Source of the DNA: Plazaster borealis
Taxonomy: Eukaryota > Echinodermata > Asteroidea > Forcipulatida > Labidiasteridae
DNA: 64,000 nucleotides
Reading direction: 5' to 3'
Assembly (NCBI GenBank): GCA_021014325.1
Contig: CM037460.1
Span: 24,714,544-24,778,543 of the forward strand
In this document: one piece after another, positions 1 through 10,389 of the stretch
Layout of the letters: the number at the start of each line of letters is the position of its first letter
How positions within the stretch are numbered: position 1 is the stretch's first letter
The notes under the pieces: model-generated
Told to the model about the DNA's origin: nothing
The model's input: the letters and a program-made list of their open reading frames with translations, nothing else
Databases searched by the model: none
Made by a program: the position numbers and the translations under genes

Positions 1-540
1 AAAGAAAAATAAGGCTCAAATTATCTTTAGACAATAGCTGGCAATGTGAGGAAGTCACTTATAGATGTCAAAAAAAGTGCTATTCTTTCAACGAAACTGC
101 GTGTCTATAGATATCTCAAAGACTCGGTCCAAAAATACCGCCAATGGCGGTGATTCGGTTACAACGATCCCCAACTGACACTGCTTTATTCAAATTAAAT
201 TCAACTTATTCCCCTTACATACCGATGAGAGTCAAAATATTGAAAAACTTACTCTTTAGAAAGTTCAGACAATATTCTACTCCCTCTCCCCCGTAATACT
301 GACAGTTTCAATCCATTTGGTTCAACGACCGCAATAAGAATAGCCTCTGATAATAAGAATCAAACTCAGACGACGAAATACTCCATCTGCCATCACAAGA
401 TCCAAGGCAATCACGCAAAGGCACACTAGCGTTTTCAAAATAACAGAGGGAATAAAATGCCAAATGACTTATCAGGAATTCGGACTTTCGATCTCTAAGG
501 AAGCCAACAGGCTTGGATGGATTATATAAGGTTAGATGTG
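1..540. other. No gene seen; A+T-rich left edge
   Basis: I see no coding exon, RNA gene or clear repeat end here. The only open frames are short and lack any recognisable motif. This stretch is the left flank of the duplicated segment that starts near 541. Confidence 0.5.
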
Positions 541-1352
541 TTCGTCTTTGTTTTTTGCGGGTAGTCATTCATTGATGTGACTTTCGGAAACCAGCTTTGC
601 CAACAACGGGACAAGCGTGCATGTAGCGTGCAAACCTGCATGAATAGCAATGGGTACATGTGTTATCTTTAATCAAATAAATAGACCGTGCAAGTCTTAT
701 CGAAAACGAGAAAACAACTCGAATGAAGACCATATTTTTCTAAGAAATAAAAGTCTTCTATTTAAAGGTATCGTACACGTTTGGTGATGACTCAAAACAA
801 TATAAGCATAAAAACTTACTTGGTAACAAGCAACGGAGAGCTGTTGATAGTATAAAACATTGTAGGAAACGACTCCCTCTGAAGTAACGTAGTTTTTGAG
901 AAAGAGGTAATTTCTCACTAAAATAATAAAAACTTCTTGCAACTTCGTTGACCAATTGAGCCCAAATTTTCACAGGCTTGTTATTTTATGCATAAGTTGG
1001 GATCCATGCACCAAGTGAGAACAATGGTCTTTGACAATTTCCAAATGTGTTCAGTGCCTTTAAATGTGTTCGTCTTTGTTTTTTGCGGGTAGTCAGTCAT
1101 TGATGTGACTTTCGGAAACCAGCTTTGCCAACAACGGAACAAGCATGCATGTAGCAAACCTGCATGTAGCAATGGGTACATGTCTTATCTTTAATCAAAT
1201 AATTAGACAGTGCAAGAGTCTTATCGAAAACGAGAAAACAACCCGAAGGAAGACCATATTTTTCTACGAAATCAAAGTCTTCTATTTAAAGGTATCGTAC
1301 ACGTTTGGTAATGACTCAAAACAAATATAAGCATAAAAACTTACTTGGTAAC
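541..1352 (+). repeat. Partial tandem duplication, period 528 bp
   Basis: The sequence from 541 to about 820 recurs almost unchanged from 1069 to about 1350. Both copies carry the same flank, the same start of a longer inverted-repeat element (near 681 and 1204) and the same TTAAAGGTATCG end of a miniature element (762 and 1286). The first copy contains a whole miniature element, while in the second it is broken after 67 bp. Unequal exchange or replication slippage through these repeats would explain the arrangement. Confidence 0.75.
762..1063. mobile_element. TTAA-flanked MITE, family A (short copy)
   Basis: The element is bounded by TTAA on both sides, with ends AGGTATCGTACACGTTTGG and a matching inverted right end that finishes in GTGCCTTTAA. 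TTAA target duplications are typical of piggyBac-type transposition, which I infer for this non-coding element. It lacks the central hairpin seen in full copies of about 375 bp, such as 10015-10389. Confidence 0.75.
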
Positions 1353-1718
1353 AAGGCAGGGTATACTTTTGGTAATTGTCAAAGACCAGTATCCTCACTT
1401 GGTGTATCCCAACATATGCATAACACAACAAACCTGTGAAAATTTGGGCTCAATATTGATCATCGGGTTGCAAGAAAATAATGAAAGAAAAACCACCCTT
1501 GTTGCATAGAATTGTGTATATTAAGATGCCCGAGAATCTCATATTCAATTTTTGGGTGAAAAATTACCTCTTTCTCTAAAACTACATTACTTCAAAGGGG
1601 GTCGTTCCTAGCCATAGTTTATATTAATATAAACAGCTCTCCAGTGCTCGTTACCGAGTAAGTTTTTATGATCATTAACTTGTGGAGTAATTAGTCCCAA
1701 AGTACACCCTGCCTTTAA
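1286..1718. mobile_element. Chimeric family A MITE nested in element C
   Basis: A 67-bp left end of one family A element (TTAAAGGTATCG) breaks off at about 1352. It is followed directly by a second, differently ended relative (GGCAGGGTATACTTTTGG to ACCCTGCCTTTAA at 1718). The inner part includes the mirrored segments tttcacaggtttgtt and gagaaagaggtaattt found in other copies, here in reverse orientation. The join suggests a deletion or recombination between two copies at one TTAA site. Confidence 0.65.
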
Positions 1719-2057
1719 TACAAAACTTTTGAAAATAAAAATTAACATTCAATCAAAATTCAAACTTGGGGCGAGGATGCTTATTTAGGAACCCCATTTG
1801 CCAATCACGCCCGAATTTGTGCAACCATTATTACATAGGTTTAATGATAACATAAACGTCAGTTGGGCAAAATGCCTAATTGTTAAGTAACCGGAAACGG
1901 AGGTCACGTCTTATTCTCGGGATTTTGTTAATTAGTTCATATTTCATGGCTAAATTTAACTTTCCCATGATAACTGCGTAAACTACGCTAAATTTGAGTA
2001 ATTGAAGAATCGCGCACGCGTAAAACTCAATACGTTGGAACCATTGATTTCAATATA

Positions 2058-2237
2058 ATAGACCTTTATCATGCTGTCACCATCTTGGTCATGTTCCCAG
2101 TATCCAGTAACGGTAATGGATGCTGATATTCATCGTCCGAAAAGGAACCAGACTATTTATCATTCAAGCCTCGGTTTGGTTACATTGAGTTGAATGGGGG
2201 GATCAACCAAGATGGCCGCACCATGATAAAGGTCTAT
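2058..2237. mobile_element. MITE family D nested in element C
   Basis: Perfect 16-bp arms, ATAGACCTTTATCATG on the left and its reverse complement on the right, enclose about 150 bp without coding capacity. The flanks 2043-2057 and 2238-2247 extend the pairing imperfectly (ATTGATT...GATCAAT). The flanking sequence resumes element C, so this is a later insertion. A related copy lies at 7915-8078. Confidence 0.7.
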
Positions 2238-2306
2238 AGAGATCAATCATGGTTGGAACCAACTTGGGCCAGAAAGTTGGAACACGCGCGAAACTTGCGC
2301 AGTCTA

Positions 2307-2972
2307 TTGTTTAGGATTGTGTAAATTGGATTTGTGGGATTGAATCGTTCAGTGTGAAAACACCTCTTGATAGCATGGATTACAACGTCATTGCCGTAAT
2401 GTTGTTTTACCCATGGCGACTAACAGAGCAGTGGTTTTCCCCAATTCAAATCATGTCTAGAGTATTCCATACCGAGGCTGGGAGAAGAATTAATAGTCTG
2501 TCCCCTTTTTGCACGATGAAGGTTATTATCAGGGTCTGAATGTATACACCGGAGACACGACTGAAATGCTTTCAGCACGATCATAGGAACGTGACTTCAC
2601 GGTGTGGCAACAATGTTGAAGATTCCCTCAAAAGTGTTCACCCATAGAAACAGCTGCGACGGGAACATACCCCCATCCGGCATAATAACGGCCCGTCCAC
2701 GTCTCAAAGCTGACGACAGATCATTCCCGCCCACGATAATAAGCAGGTGAAACACTTCCACGGTTGGAAATCATAACGGGAAGTGATTTATGGAAAACTC
2801 AAGGGACAGGGGTTTGTGATCTTAATATAAAATAAGACAACAATCGAGGCAATAAAGTTAACATTTTAGACCTTGTGTTTGGTATGAGACTGTGGGGGAT
2901 TAGCTATGCAAAGGTCAATCAATTATGGGTCAACAGTTTTCTCACAGAATCGCTTGGGATGGGTTACTTATT
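2307..2972. other. No gene seen
   Basis: The stretch contains only short open frames without recognisable domains and no clear repeat boundary. It separates element C copy 1 from the family B element at 2973. Confidence 0.45.
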
Positions 2973-3374
2973 TTAAAGGGTCTGTATACGTTTGGTAATG
3001 ACTCTGAACATTAATGGCAATACAAACTTACTTGGTAAGAAGTACAGCAGCTTTGGATAGTATAATGCATTTTGGGGAAACTTTTCACTTTGAAGTACTG
3101 CAGTTATGGAAAAAGATATCACTTTTTATCCCAAACAATTTGAATCTGAGAAGCGTTACTGACAGTAACATTTTTCAGATTGTGTATTCAACTGGGTTGC
3201 AGATTATTCTTCCTGCGTGGACATAGCCGCTCCAGATTTTCGGCAAAATCTCAAAAACGCTACTACCTTTTGAAATGAAATTTTCACAGGTTAGTTTTAC
3301 GATTTATATCGACAACTATATAGGATTGAAACGAACAGTGGGTTCCAATTAACAAACGTATACAATCCCTTTAA
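2973..3374. mobile_element. TTAA-flanked MITE, family B
   Basis: The ends TTAAAGGGTCTGTATACGTT and CGTATACAATCCCTTTAA are inverted relative to each other and are flanked by TTAA. The core differs from family A (aagtacagcagctttggata, then gaagcgttac, then tcttcctgcgtggaca), and the same core returns at 17316-17711 and 21511-21881. It carries no transposase and is probably mobilised in trans by a piggyBac-like enzyme (inference). Confidence 0.75.
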
Positions 3375-3416
3375 GAGCATGTTGTGCCGTTCTTTATGCG
3401 TGGGTCCAGGCTACAT

Positions 3417-3730
3417 TAAAGATAGGTCCGACATTTTACCGATTTGACCCGAAAATGTAGTTTTTACATTTTCAATAGATATTGTTTGTAGATTCGAGAA
3501 AGTTTAAAGCTTCCAGCATTTATAAGGTATTGCATGAAGAAATCCGACAAGTGGTTAATTCAAAACTAAAAATGATTTGTCGGGATCCCGACATAATCTC
3601 AAGTCCATCAGCCTTATGTGGTACAAACAAAATTGCTTGTAAAATGTATTTTGTGCATTGGGCGACGGCATATGCGGAAGTTGTAAGTTTCTCTTTTTGA
3701 AACAGTCATCTGTCAGAGAGAAAAAACAAC
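3417..3730 (+). repeat. Dispersed repeat Q, copy 1
   Basis: This stretch matches 40357-40650 inside the P450 gene over separate blocks. These include a run around tgacccgaaa, one around gtcgggatccc, the block tgtattttgtgcattg, and the block gaaacag..catctgtcag. The copies are diverged and the ends are unclear. No open frame is conserved between them. Confidence 0.5.
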
Positions 3731-4326
3731 AAAAAACAACAACAACAAAACACACAAACAAACAAAACCCCAAATTCCCCCAAATATTTCCGCTATCTGC
3801 TCCATCACTTATGGATCACAGACCTATACTGTGGATGGGGACGGCTGGCTTTTTCTGTACGGGGGGGGGGGGGTCATCGCAAGAAAATACTAATCTTCCA
3901 CAAACCACCGCCATTCTAGCTCGTGTGTGTGGGTGGTGGGTTGGGGAGGGGGACCTTAATCTAATGCCCCACTGACATTACCACTGTGCACCTCTATCAT
4001 ACCATTAATGGCTTTTTCTGGATTTGAAATGTTGAATCACCCTGTACAAAGTGGGAAATCTTAATCAGCGAAGAGGAAGAAATCAATTCTGACTTAATTG
4101 ACTCCATAAATGACGGCATAAGTCAAGTTGTAAGACTAAAGAGTGATGGGTCAGACGATTTGCTTCTACGCAGCCGAACTTTGAGTGGGCTTTTCAGAAG
4201 GAAAAGTAGTGTATTTGTTTGTTTTGTTCTTCTTTTTTTTCTTCCATTTTTTGTATTTCATTTTTGGGAGCCTGGACAGTTTTTGATTACGGTAGTCACC
4301 TTAACGTTGTTACTCTTTATATGTTT
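3731..4326. other. No gene seen; contains a poly(G) run
   Basis: The stretch holds an AAC-rich run near 3725-3770 and an uninterrupted G run near 3861-3873. Short open frames cross it, but they are low-complexity and show no motifs. Confidence 0.4.
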
Positions 4327-4488
4327 TGTGTGTGAGCGTGTGTACCCGTTGAAACCGAGGACTTTAACAAAAGGGATCCGGGTGTTACGACAGAGCGAGG
4401 ACGTCCTCGCTTCGCTTTCGTGTAGAAAACCAATGGGAATATCGCAAAAAAACCAACACTTAGTCCAAACAATGGGATAACAAAGAAA
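4327..4488 (+). repeat. Dispersed repeat O, copy 1
   Basis: The segment matches the reverse complement of 58058-58193. Both copies share the blocks gtgtgagcgtgt, gaggactttaacaaaag, gatccgggtgtt and gagcgaggacgtcctcgctt, and both end with gtccaaacaatggga. The block GCGAGGACGTCCTCGC is a perfect 16-bp palindrome. Boundaries are approximate. Confidence 0.6.
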
Positions 4489-5216
4489 AGTATTTAATTA
4501 CGGGGTGGATCATCATTATAGAAAGATTCAGAATGTTTAATCATCCAAAGCGCAGTGTGCTGTTTTCCTTGAATGTCATCTCTGTGGACCCCAGTTCAAA
4601 TCCATGATTGGAACCTCGCGTTAGTAGATTGGGTATACTCATTTATAACCAGACTATAATCTTGGTTTCTGTTTTCTGAAGTTTTCCGCAAACTTCTCGT
4701 TCTTTACATTTAGTCCTTGCCGTCTCGAATGTCTGGGAAAAAGTACAATGTGTGTTTCTTTGTTTCTTTTTACACGAGAATAAATAAAACACAAGTTGAA
4801 ATTCTCCTCATCAAAGTGCCTATACGATTTCAGGGAATATCTATTTGTGCTGAATAACCGTAAGTACTAGGCAGGGTCTGCCCTTAACTTTTTCAGTGAC
4901 AGGCCAGCAGGACCTGTCGTTAGCTTGTCAATTCACTGGTCTGTCAGCTTTTTCACTGGTCCCTATTTTAAGGTTTTCTTTGAACTGATATAAGTGGTTT
5001 ACATGTATCGATGGGACTTCAGCAACAAACTAGGCTGGACTAATTGGACAGAATTCTGCTGGTCCTCTGGTGTTTTAACTGGCATTTGGCCAGCGGGCCA
5101 CTGATAGGAACACTGCTGGGTGGCAACATTATTTGGTCTTCAAAATACCATCATTTTCTCAATATATGACCCCTTCAAAACGTTTTTTGTCAACATGTAA
5201 TTTTGGTATTATTTGT
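4489..5216. other. No gene seen
   Basis: I see no recognisable exon or element boundary. Around 4880-5110 there are several imperfect repeats of a CTGGTC/CAGC-type motif. They are too irregular to call as an array. Confidence 0.35.
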
Positions 5217-5443
5217 CCCTACACCGATGTGTGATAATCACTCGTTGTACTCTGTGCTTTCCTGAGTCCAGTAGGCATACTGCTCTGGTGGGATTCGAAC
5301 CTACGATCCCACTGTCATGCATGTCGTGGGTTCGAAGTCCACCAGAGTAGCATTCCATATGTTGTTTGTTATTTTCTTGTCCCGCAAGAATCGGGAAAGT
5401 ACTGAGTATACAGTTCTTATCACACATTTGTTATAGGGTAAAA
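5217..5443. mobile_element. tRNA-derived SINE, head-to-head inverted dimer
   Basis: On the - strand, a B-box-like GGTTCGAATCCC (near 5288-5300) is followed by a tail containing CAGGAAAGCACAGAGT and ending ATCGGTGTAGGG. On the + strand, GGGTTCGAAGTCC (near 5329) is followed by CGGGAAAGTACTGAGTATAC and a matching end. The two half-SINEs face each other across the palindrome at about 5316-5322. The tail recurs at 37801-37860. Pol III origin is inferred from the B boxes. Confidence 0.65.
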
Positions 5444-6753
5444 ACACAAAATACTATTCTTTATCTGCAATGCAATTATTAGAACATCCTAGTTCTTTAT
5501 TGTACTTGGACAAGTTTCCAGCATACGTTTGGATACTCCAATGAGAGTGGGTCTCTATTTTTCTTTTGATTGATTTCGAGAGGTTGTCTTACCATTTTCT
5601 GTATATCAATCTCTCTTGTTTTCAATAATTATCACCAGTGTTCTTAGTCTTAAGAACTCCTGTAAAGTCACACAAAACTTTATTGTAAATTCACACGGAA
5701 ATTGGCTGTTCTTCCTTTCTGGATTTGAAAGGATTTTTTTCTTTTTCTGAGCTGTTTCGAATCAACCCTTCACTTGTCAAGTTCAAAAGTCCACCAGAAC
5801 TGGGGGAAAAAATAGAATAAATAAATATAAAATCCCCGTTTTGTTAGTAAGCTAACAATCTCCAGGCATTCTTGTTTTGTATCGATGGACCTAGTTTGTG
5901 GAAGATTTACCGGTGGGAACCCACCGCAAACACGGACAAAAGAAGAGAATGTAAAAAGAAACCGGCAGGCAAGCATGAAATGGGGCGAATTCTACCCCGG
6001 TTATTTTCCCGGCTTTTCAGGACGGGTGATGTCGAGGTGTACGTACGAACGAACCCGTGAAGATTTAAGGTCTATTTACCTTTTCGTGTTCAGTGCCGGT
6101 TTAATGGTAACCGTGACAAAACAGCTGTGGTGTTTTTGAATGACAAGAGGAAAAAACCCACGTCAGATTTCTGACACATTTTGAAAGGGGATTTTTCTTT
6201 TTTTTTGGGGGGGGGGTGATAGTTCCCGTGAAGGTTGTTGATAATTCTGCTCGTCACCTTTGCGCAACGAGAAAGTGCGAAACTTGATTTAAAAAGTATG
6301 TCGAGCGTATGAAACGATGAGAGACAAGGCGGTGTTGGTGTTGAAGTGTATCTGCAACAAGTGGCAAGCCTTGAAACCCAACCAAACATACCCGAAATAC
6401 CTTGGCAAAAGTAGGTTACACCAAAAACCCATTCAGCAGGGTCTGGCGGTTTTCAAGGGTGGAACAATATCACAGTGTTTTTGTCTAGGCCGAATCTGGT
6501 AGCTTCGGCATTGGTAATGCAGAGCTGTCAACATCTGCATCTTGCAATCAGGGAGTTTTTGTTTTACAACAATCAGGGAGATATTTAGAATTACATTCAA
6601 CGTTAGGGAACACGTTTCCATAATCAGGGAGATTTTCAAATTTGTTCATCAGAACACGGAAAGATTAGTTAATTTTCAGGGAACTTTCTGCAGAATAAGG
6701 GACTATAAGAAGCTTAGGTAATGTTTCTGCAGCTTTATAAAGTTTACTCTCTC
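5444..6753. other. No gene seen
   Basis: Several open frames of 60-100 codons occur between 5770 and 6640 on both strands. None has a recognisable domain, consistent splice sites or a start context that stands out. An irregular repeat of an ATCAGGGAG motif lies at 6550-6690. Confidence 0.4.
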
Positions 6754-7015
6754 TTAAAGGGTCTACTGACTCTGAAAAGTAATGGCAATAACAACTTACT
6801 TGATAAGAAGTACAGCAGCTTTGGATAGTATAATGCATTTTGAGAAACTTTTCACTTCAAAGTACTGTGGTTATGGAAAAAGATTTTCTGCAATATCTCA
6901 AAAACGCTATTTTTTGAAATGAAATTTTCACAGGTTAGTTTTACGGTTTATATATACAACTATATATGATTGAAACAAACAGTGGGTTTCAATTACCAAA
7001 CATATGCAATCCCTC
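6754..7015. mobile_element. MITE family B, internally deleted
   Basis: The left part is TTAAAGGGTCTACTGACTC and the right part ends accaaacatatgcaatccct, with the family B core around ttggatagtataatgcattt. It lacks the central gaagcgttac hairpin and the right TTAA, so it is about 140 bp shorter than the 2973 copy. Confidence 0.65.
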
Positions 7016-7914
7016 CAACCAACATTATTAACGTATGCTCCACGATTTCAAACTTTGCATGGTGGAAATAGAATCTAGTCGGTTTGCGGTAACCACCATA
7101 CACAATTTCTCTTTATGAATCGCGGTGATTCTGAAAAGATAAGGTATTGACGCTAAAGATTAAACTGCTGTCAGTTTAAATATACTTTGGTTTTCATTTT
7201 TAAAACAAAATTGTAAAGAAATGATGTCTGAACTCCTGACTTGGTATTAATGCCACTCCGTTTGAGAGTGATCGACACAAGTTTGTCGTGGTTCCGCCAT
7301 CTTGTTTCCCCCCATTCAAATCAATGAAACCAAACCGAGGCTGGAAAGATAACTAGTCTGGCCCTATATTCTGTATCAGTATATAACAATGCTTTGTTGC
7401 ACATGGGACACACGACAAGGATTATAAAGCAGCATGATATAAAAGGTCAGTGCAAGGTTCATCATCCTCCGATGGACCCCGGTGGACTTCAGTCGCACTC
7501 TTGTCACACACTTGAGTATGGACGAGGGCAAGTGTCAGTCAAATGTGCACTATCTGTGAGAGAAGCAAACTTCAACCCTTTAGAACAGGTTCTTATATGA
7601 ATAAAAAGAATTATATTACGGCTTGGTTACGATTACCAAATATTTGTGCCTACGTGAATGGTACTACAAGTTATGGGACAGGTCTTCAGCGGGGTAGGAC
7701 ATCCTGGTTGAAAGAAGAGAACAAAACAGAAAGGCTGGCCTACCCTGTTTATAAAGCAATGTGCAAGATTGGAAATTATAGGAACTATTTTCGTTTCGAT
7801 CTGAAAGCTAAGACTAAGAGAAACCGAAATGGCTATCGCACGGGTTGCGCGTTCCGATGGTCCACAGAGCTGCGAGAATGTTCCGACAAGAACGTTCTTC
7901 GCTACTTAGTTCCA
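7016..7914. other. No gene seen; one 130-codon open frame
   Basis: An open frame at 7543-7935 (+) is the longest here. I recognise no domain in it, and its 3' end runs into the miniature element at 7915, so I do not call it a gene. The block around 7283-7360 resembles the inside of the family D element at 2058 in opposite orientation. Confidence 0.4.
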
Positions 7915-8078
7915 ATAGACCCTTGCATAATATAGGCCGCCATCATCGCTGAGGTCAAACAATAAGACCGTTAACGTGTATACGCGCCATGCACAATTCT
8001 CAGCCAATTGTGGATTTTCCCTTTGACCTCAGTGAGGGCGCTATTGAGAGCCTTTGACGTCATATGCAAGGGGTCTAT
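7915..8078. mobile_element. MITE family D, copy 2
   Basis: The left arm ATAGACCCTTGCATA pairs with TATGCAAGGGGTCTAT at 8063-8078. The ends resemble those of 2058-2237, but the interior differs and contains GTGAGGGCGC and a TGACGTCA. It has no coding capacity. Confidence 0.6.
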
Positions 8079-8079
8079 C

Positions 8080-8120
8080 ATTGATCTTTATTAATATTAA
8101 CAATATTAATGGAGATCAAT
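8080..8120. repeat. ATTGATCT...AGATCAAT hairpin
   Basis: A 41-bp near-perfect hairpin has arms of about 19 bp (ATTGATCTTTATTAATATT against AATATTAATGGAGATCAAT). It abuts MITE D copy 2. The same arm sequence occurs at 53944-53972 and around MITE D copy 1 (2043-2247). Confidence 0.6.
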
Positions 8121-10014
8121 TGGGGTATTACGCATTAAAGTCATCCCGCCGCCAACTAGAGGTAAAATGATGATGAAACAATGGAAACGTACAGTTTTGT
8201 ACGCGCAGCGCAAAGGATCGACAAATGAGCAACTTTCCTCTTGACCTCTACGTGAGGGCGCCCTGCAGAACTGACGTCATAATGCGTACTTAACGTGCCC
8301 CACTTCCGATGAGACGATAAGTAACAAGGTCAACATTGTTTTGGGTTTTTTTTTACGGCACCAACATTTTTGTGAAGTTGAAAAGTCTGTGATATTGGCC
8401 CCTGATGTTGAGGGCTGGTGGATTAATATTATGGGCGGTTCTTTACTTATGTGACATGAATGCGATGTGACGGCACTTTATGGTTGACTCTTACAGAGGG
8501 TGGCTTGATACGCATGGACAGGTTACAGTAGCTCCTGGCTCGACATCGGGACGGCAAGTTTTTAGTCATGGTCACCAAACTCTGAACTCACTCGACGTCA
8601 GCCTTTACCTCCCCCTTGCGGTATCTGTCCAGAGTGGAATACAGTGGGAAACCAAAAATGATCCAAAAACCAAATTGAACTTTTTACAAGTCGGATAACG
8701 TTCATGTTTGGAGCAGCAGCTCCCACATAACAAAACAATATGCATTTGATCTGCTGAAGTTCAGAGACCTCTTGATCGCTGATGTTGTGCTGCACTTTGG
8801 TAATGTCACTCACGGTATATAATATGCTCAATCTTATAGGTGGATGTTTATCAGCAACTGCAACTCACTTCTTTGAAAACAATGACGCCGTAGTCTTAAT
8901 GACGTCATAGTCCTAATGACGTCACCTCTGTGTTGTACAGGAGGTTCAACTTCCGGTGGGAAAACGAAAAGCCTTCTTACATTTTCAAAGGCTAGCTGAG
9001 CATAAGACTACAAAAAAATATAGGTAATTTTATACGCTCTAATTGGTGGGATCTGCGCCCACTTAATTATTGTATGTTACATAGCGAAAAGACAACTGCT
9101 TGGTGTGTTTAGCTTCTCATCTTATTTAATAGTACATAGTAACGCTGCAGAGATAGTCTGAGCAAGCAGAAAGTTGAGTGAACGTCACTCGAACCGCACC
9201 GTGAACTCTCCCAACATTCCGATGAGAGCAGGGGTTTGGTTAAACCATAAGATTCTGATATAGGCTACAGGTTTAGGGAAAATAGGCTAATAGGATGCCA
9301 GCTCATGGTCGTGAACCTCTCTCCAGAATGTGAGAAACTTAATTTGACAGCAGCAAATAATGTTACCTCTCAGCTTTTGGAAGATACCGATCAAACACGG
9401 GTTTATCGCACAGGGTGGATGGATGTATCATAGAAACTAGTGCTACTTTTAAGCGATACCGCTGGTGATGATAGCAGCTGTTGATACACGTGCTCCTATG
9501 GGACCCAGAGAAGGCGGCAAAACATTATGCTTTCTCTGCACATTCAAAGCAAACATGGTGAAGCTCTCCCAAGGTCGTGTGCGTGTGTCTGTTTAGTGCA
9601 CAAGGGGGCAATGCTTTCCAGTGGTTGGTATTTTCTAACATAATTATCCAGCAGGTCCAAATCAGCTCTGTTACCCACGGGGTTCTGCTTCAAATCTATC
9701 CATCCATCCGTCCCTTAATCCCCCCAGGTTAGACGACTTCCTACCCCGCGGTCATTCACACCCATGACTCGTTGGCTTGGTTCCCCGTGAAGTAAGAAAT
9801 CTTGGCGGCAACCCCCCTCTCAACACGAGCCTCGTCACTCGCTGCAAGATAGGAGGGGGAAAAGTTAAAGAAGTAACCCGTTGTTTTTACCCCCATAAAT
9901 ACGAACATGACTGAAAGCTGATGAACAGTACACACTGGAGCTTTAACCATCCAAGCATTTCGTTGACATAATACCATAACACTGACTATGGTTCCAAGTC
10001 AACAGTTCATTCCT
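8121..10014. other. No gene seen
   Basis: I find no recognisable exon. A block at 8228-8285 (GTGAGGGCGC and TGACGTCATAATGCG) resembles the interior of 7915-8078 and may be a fragment of the same family. The rest is unremarkable. Confidence 0.4.
8883..8924. promoter_or_regulatory. Clustered TGACGTCA palindromes (CRE-like)
   Basis: A 17-bp unit is repeated about 2.5 times and contains two exact TGACGTCA sites (8900-8907 and 8917-8924) plus a degenerate TGACGCCG. TGACGTCA is the consensus for CREB/ATF-type bZIP proteins. No gene start is evident nearby, so a regulatory role is speculative. Confidence 0.25.
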
Positions 10015-10389
10015 TTAAGGCACTGAACACGTTTGGTAATTGTCAAAGACCAGTGTTCTCACTTGGTGTATCCCAACATATGTACAAAATAACAAGCCTG
10101 TGAAAATTTGGGCTCAATTGGTCATCGAAGTTGCAAGAAAATGATGAAAGAAAAAACACCCTTGTTGTACAAATTGGTGTGCTTTCAGATAGGAATAAAA
10201 ACTTCTTGCAAGAAGTTTTTATTATTTTAGTGAGAAATTACCTCTTTCTCAAAAACTACGTTACTTCAGAGGGAGTCGTTTCCTACAATGTTTTATACTA
10301 TCAACAGCTCTCCGTTGCTTGTTATACCAAGTAAGTTCTTATGCTAATATTTGTTTTGAGTCATTACCAAACGTGTACGATACCTTTAA
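10015..10389. mobile_element. TTAA-flanked MITE, family A (full length, 375 bp)
   Basis: The ends TTAAGGCACTGAACACGTTT and AACGTGTACGATACCTTTAA are inverted and TTAA-flanked. The centre is a hairpin around aacttcttgcaagaagttt. Open frames across it are by-products of the repeat. It is the clearest complete copy in the left half of the window. Confidence 0.8.

Larger units (their letters stand above)
1204..2306. mobile_element. Element C, copy 1, carrying two nested insertions
   Basis: A non-coding element has ends of the form TAGACTGTGCAAGTC; the right end is its reverse complement at about 2292-2306. The same interior recurs at 26900-27569 and 44958-45466, including the stretch about cgaggatgc, the run matching ttgattggcaaat and the run about ttccggttac. 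Subtracting the nested material at 1286-1718 and 2058-2237 leaves about 490 bp, which agrees with copy 3. I see no transposase reading frame. Confidence 0.7.

Noticed and set aside
4160..4480. 106-codon frame with hydrophobic segments (+)
   Set aside because: T-rich low-complexity sequence gives the Phe/Leu runs, and the 3' third is repeat O.
7543..7935. 130-codon open frame (+)
   Set aside because: It ends inside MITE D copy 2 and shows no family resemblance.
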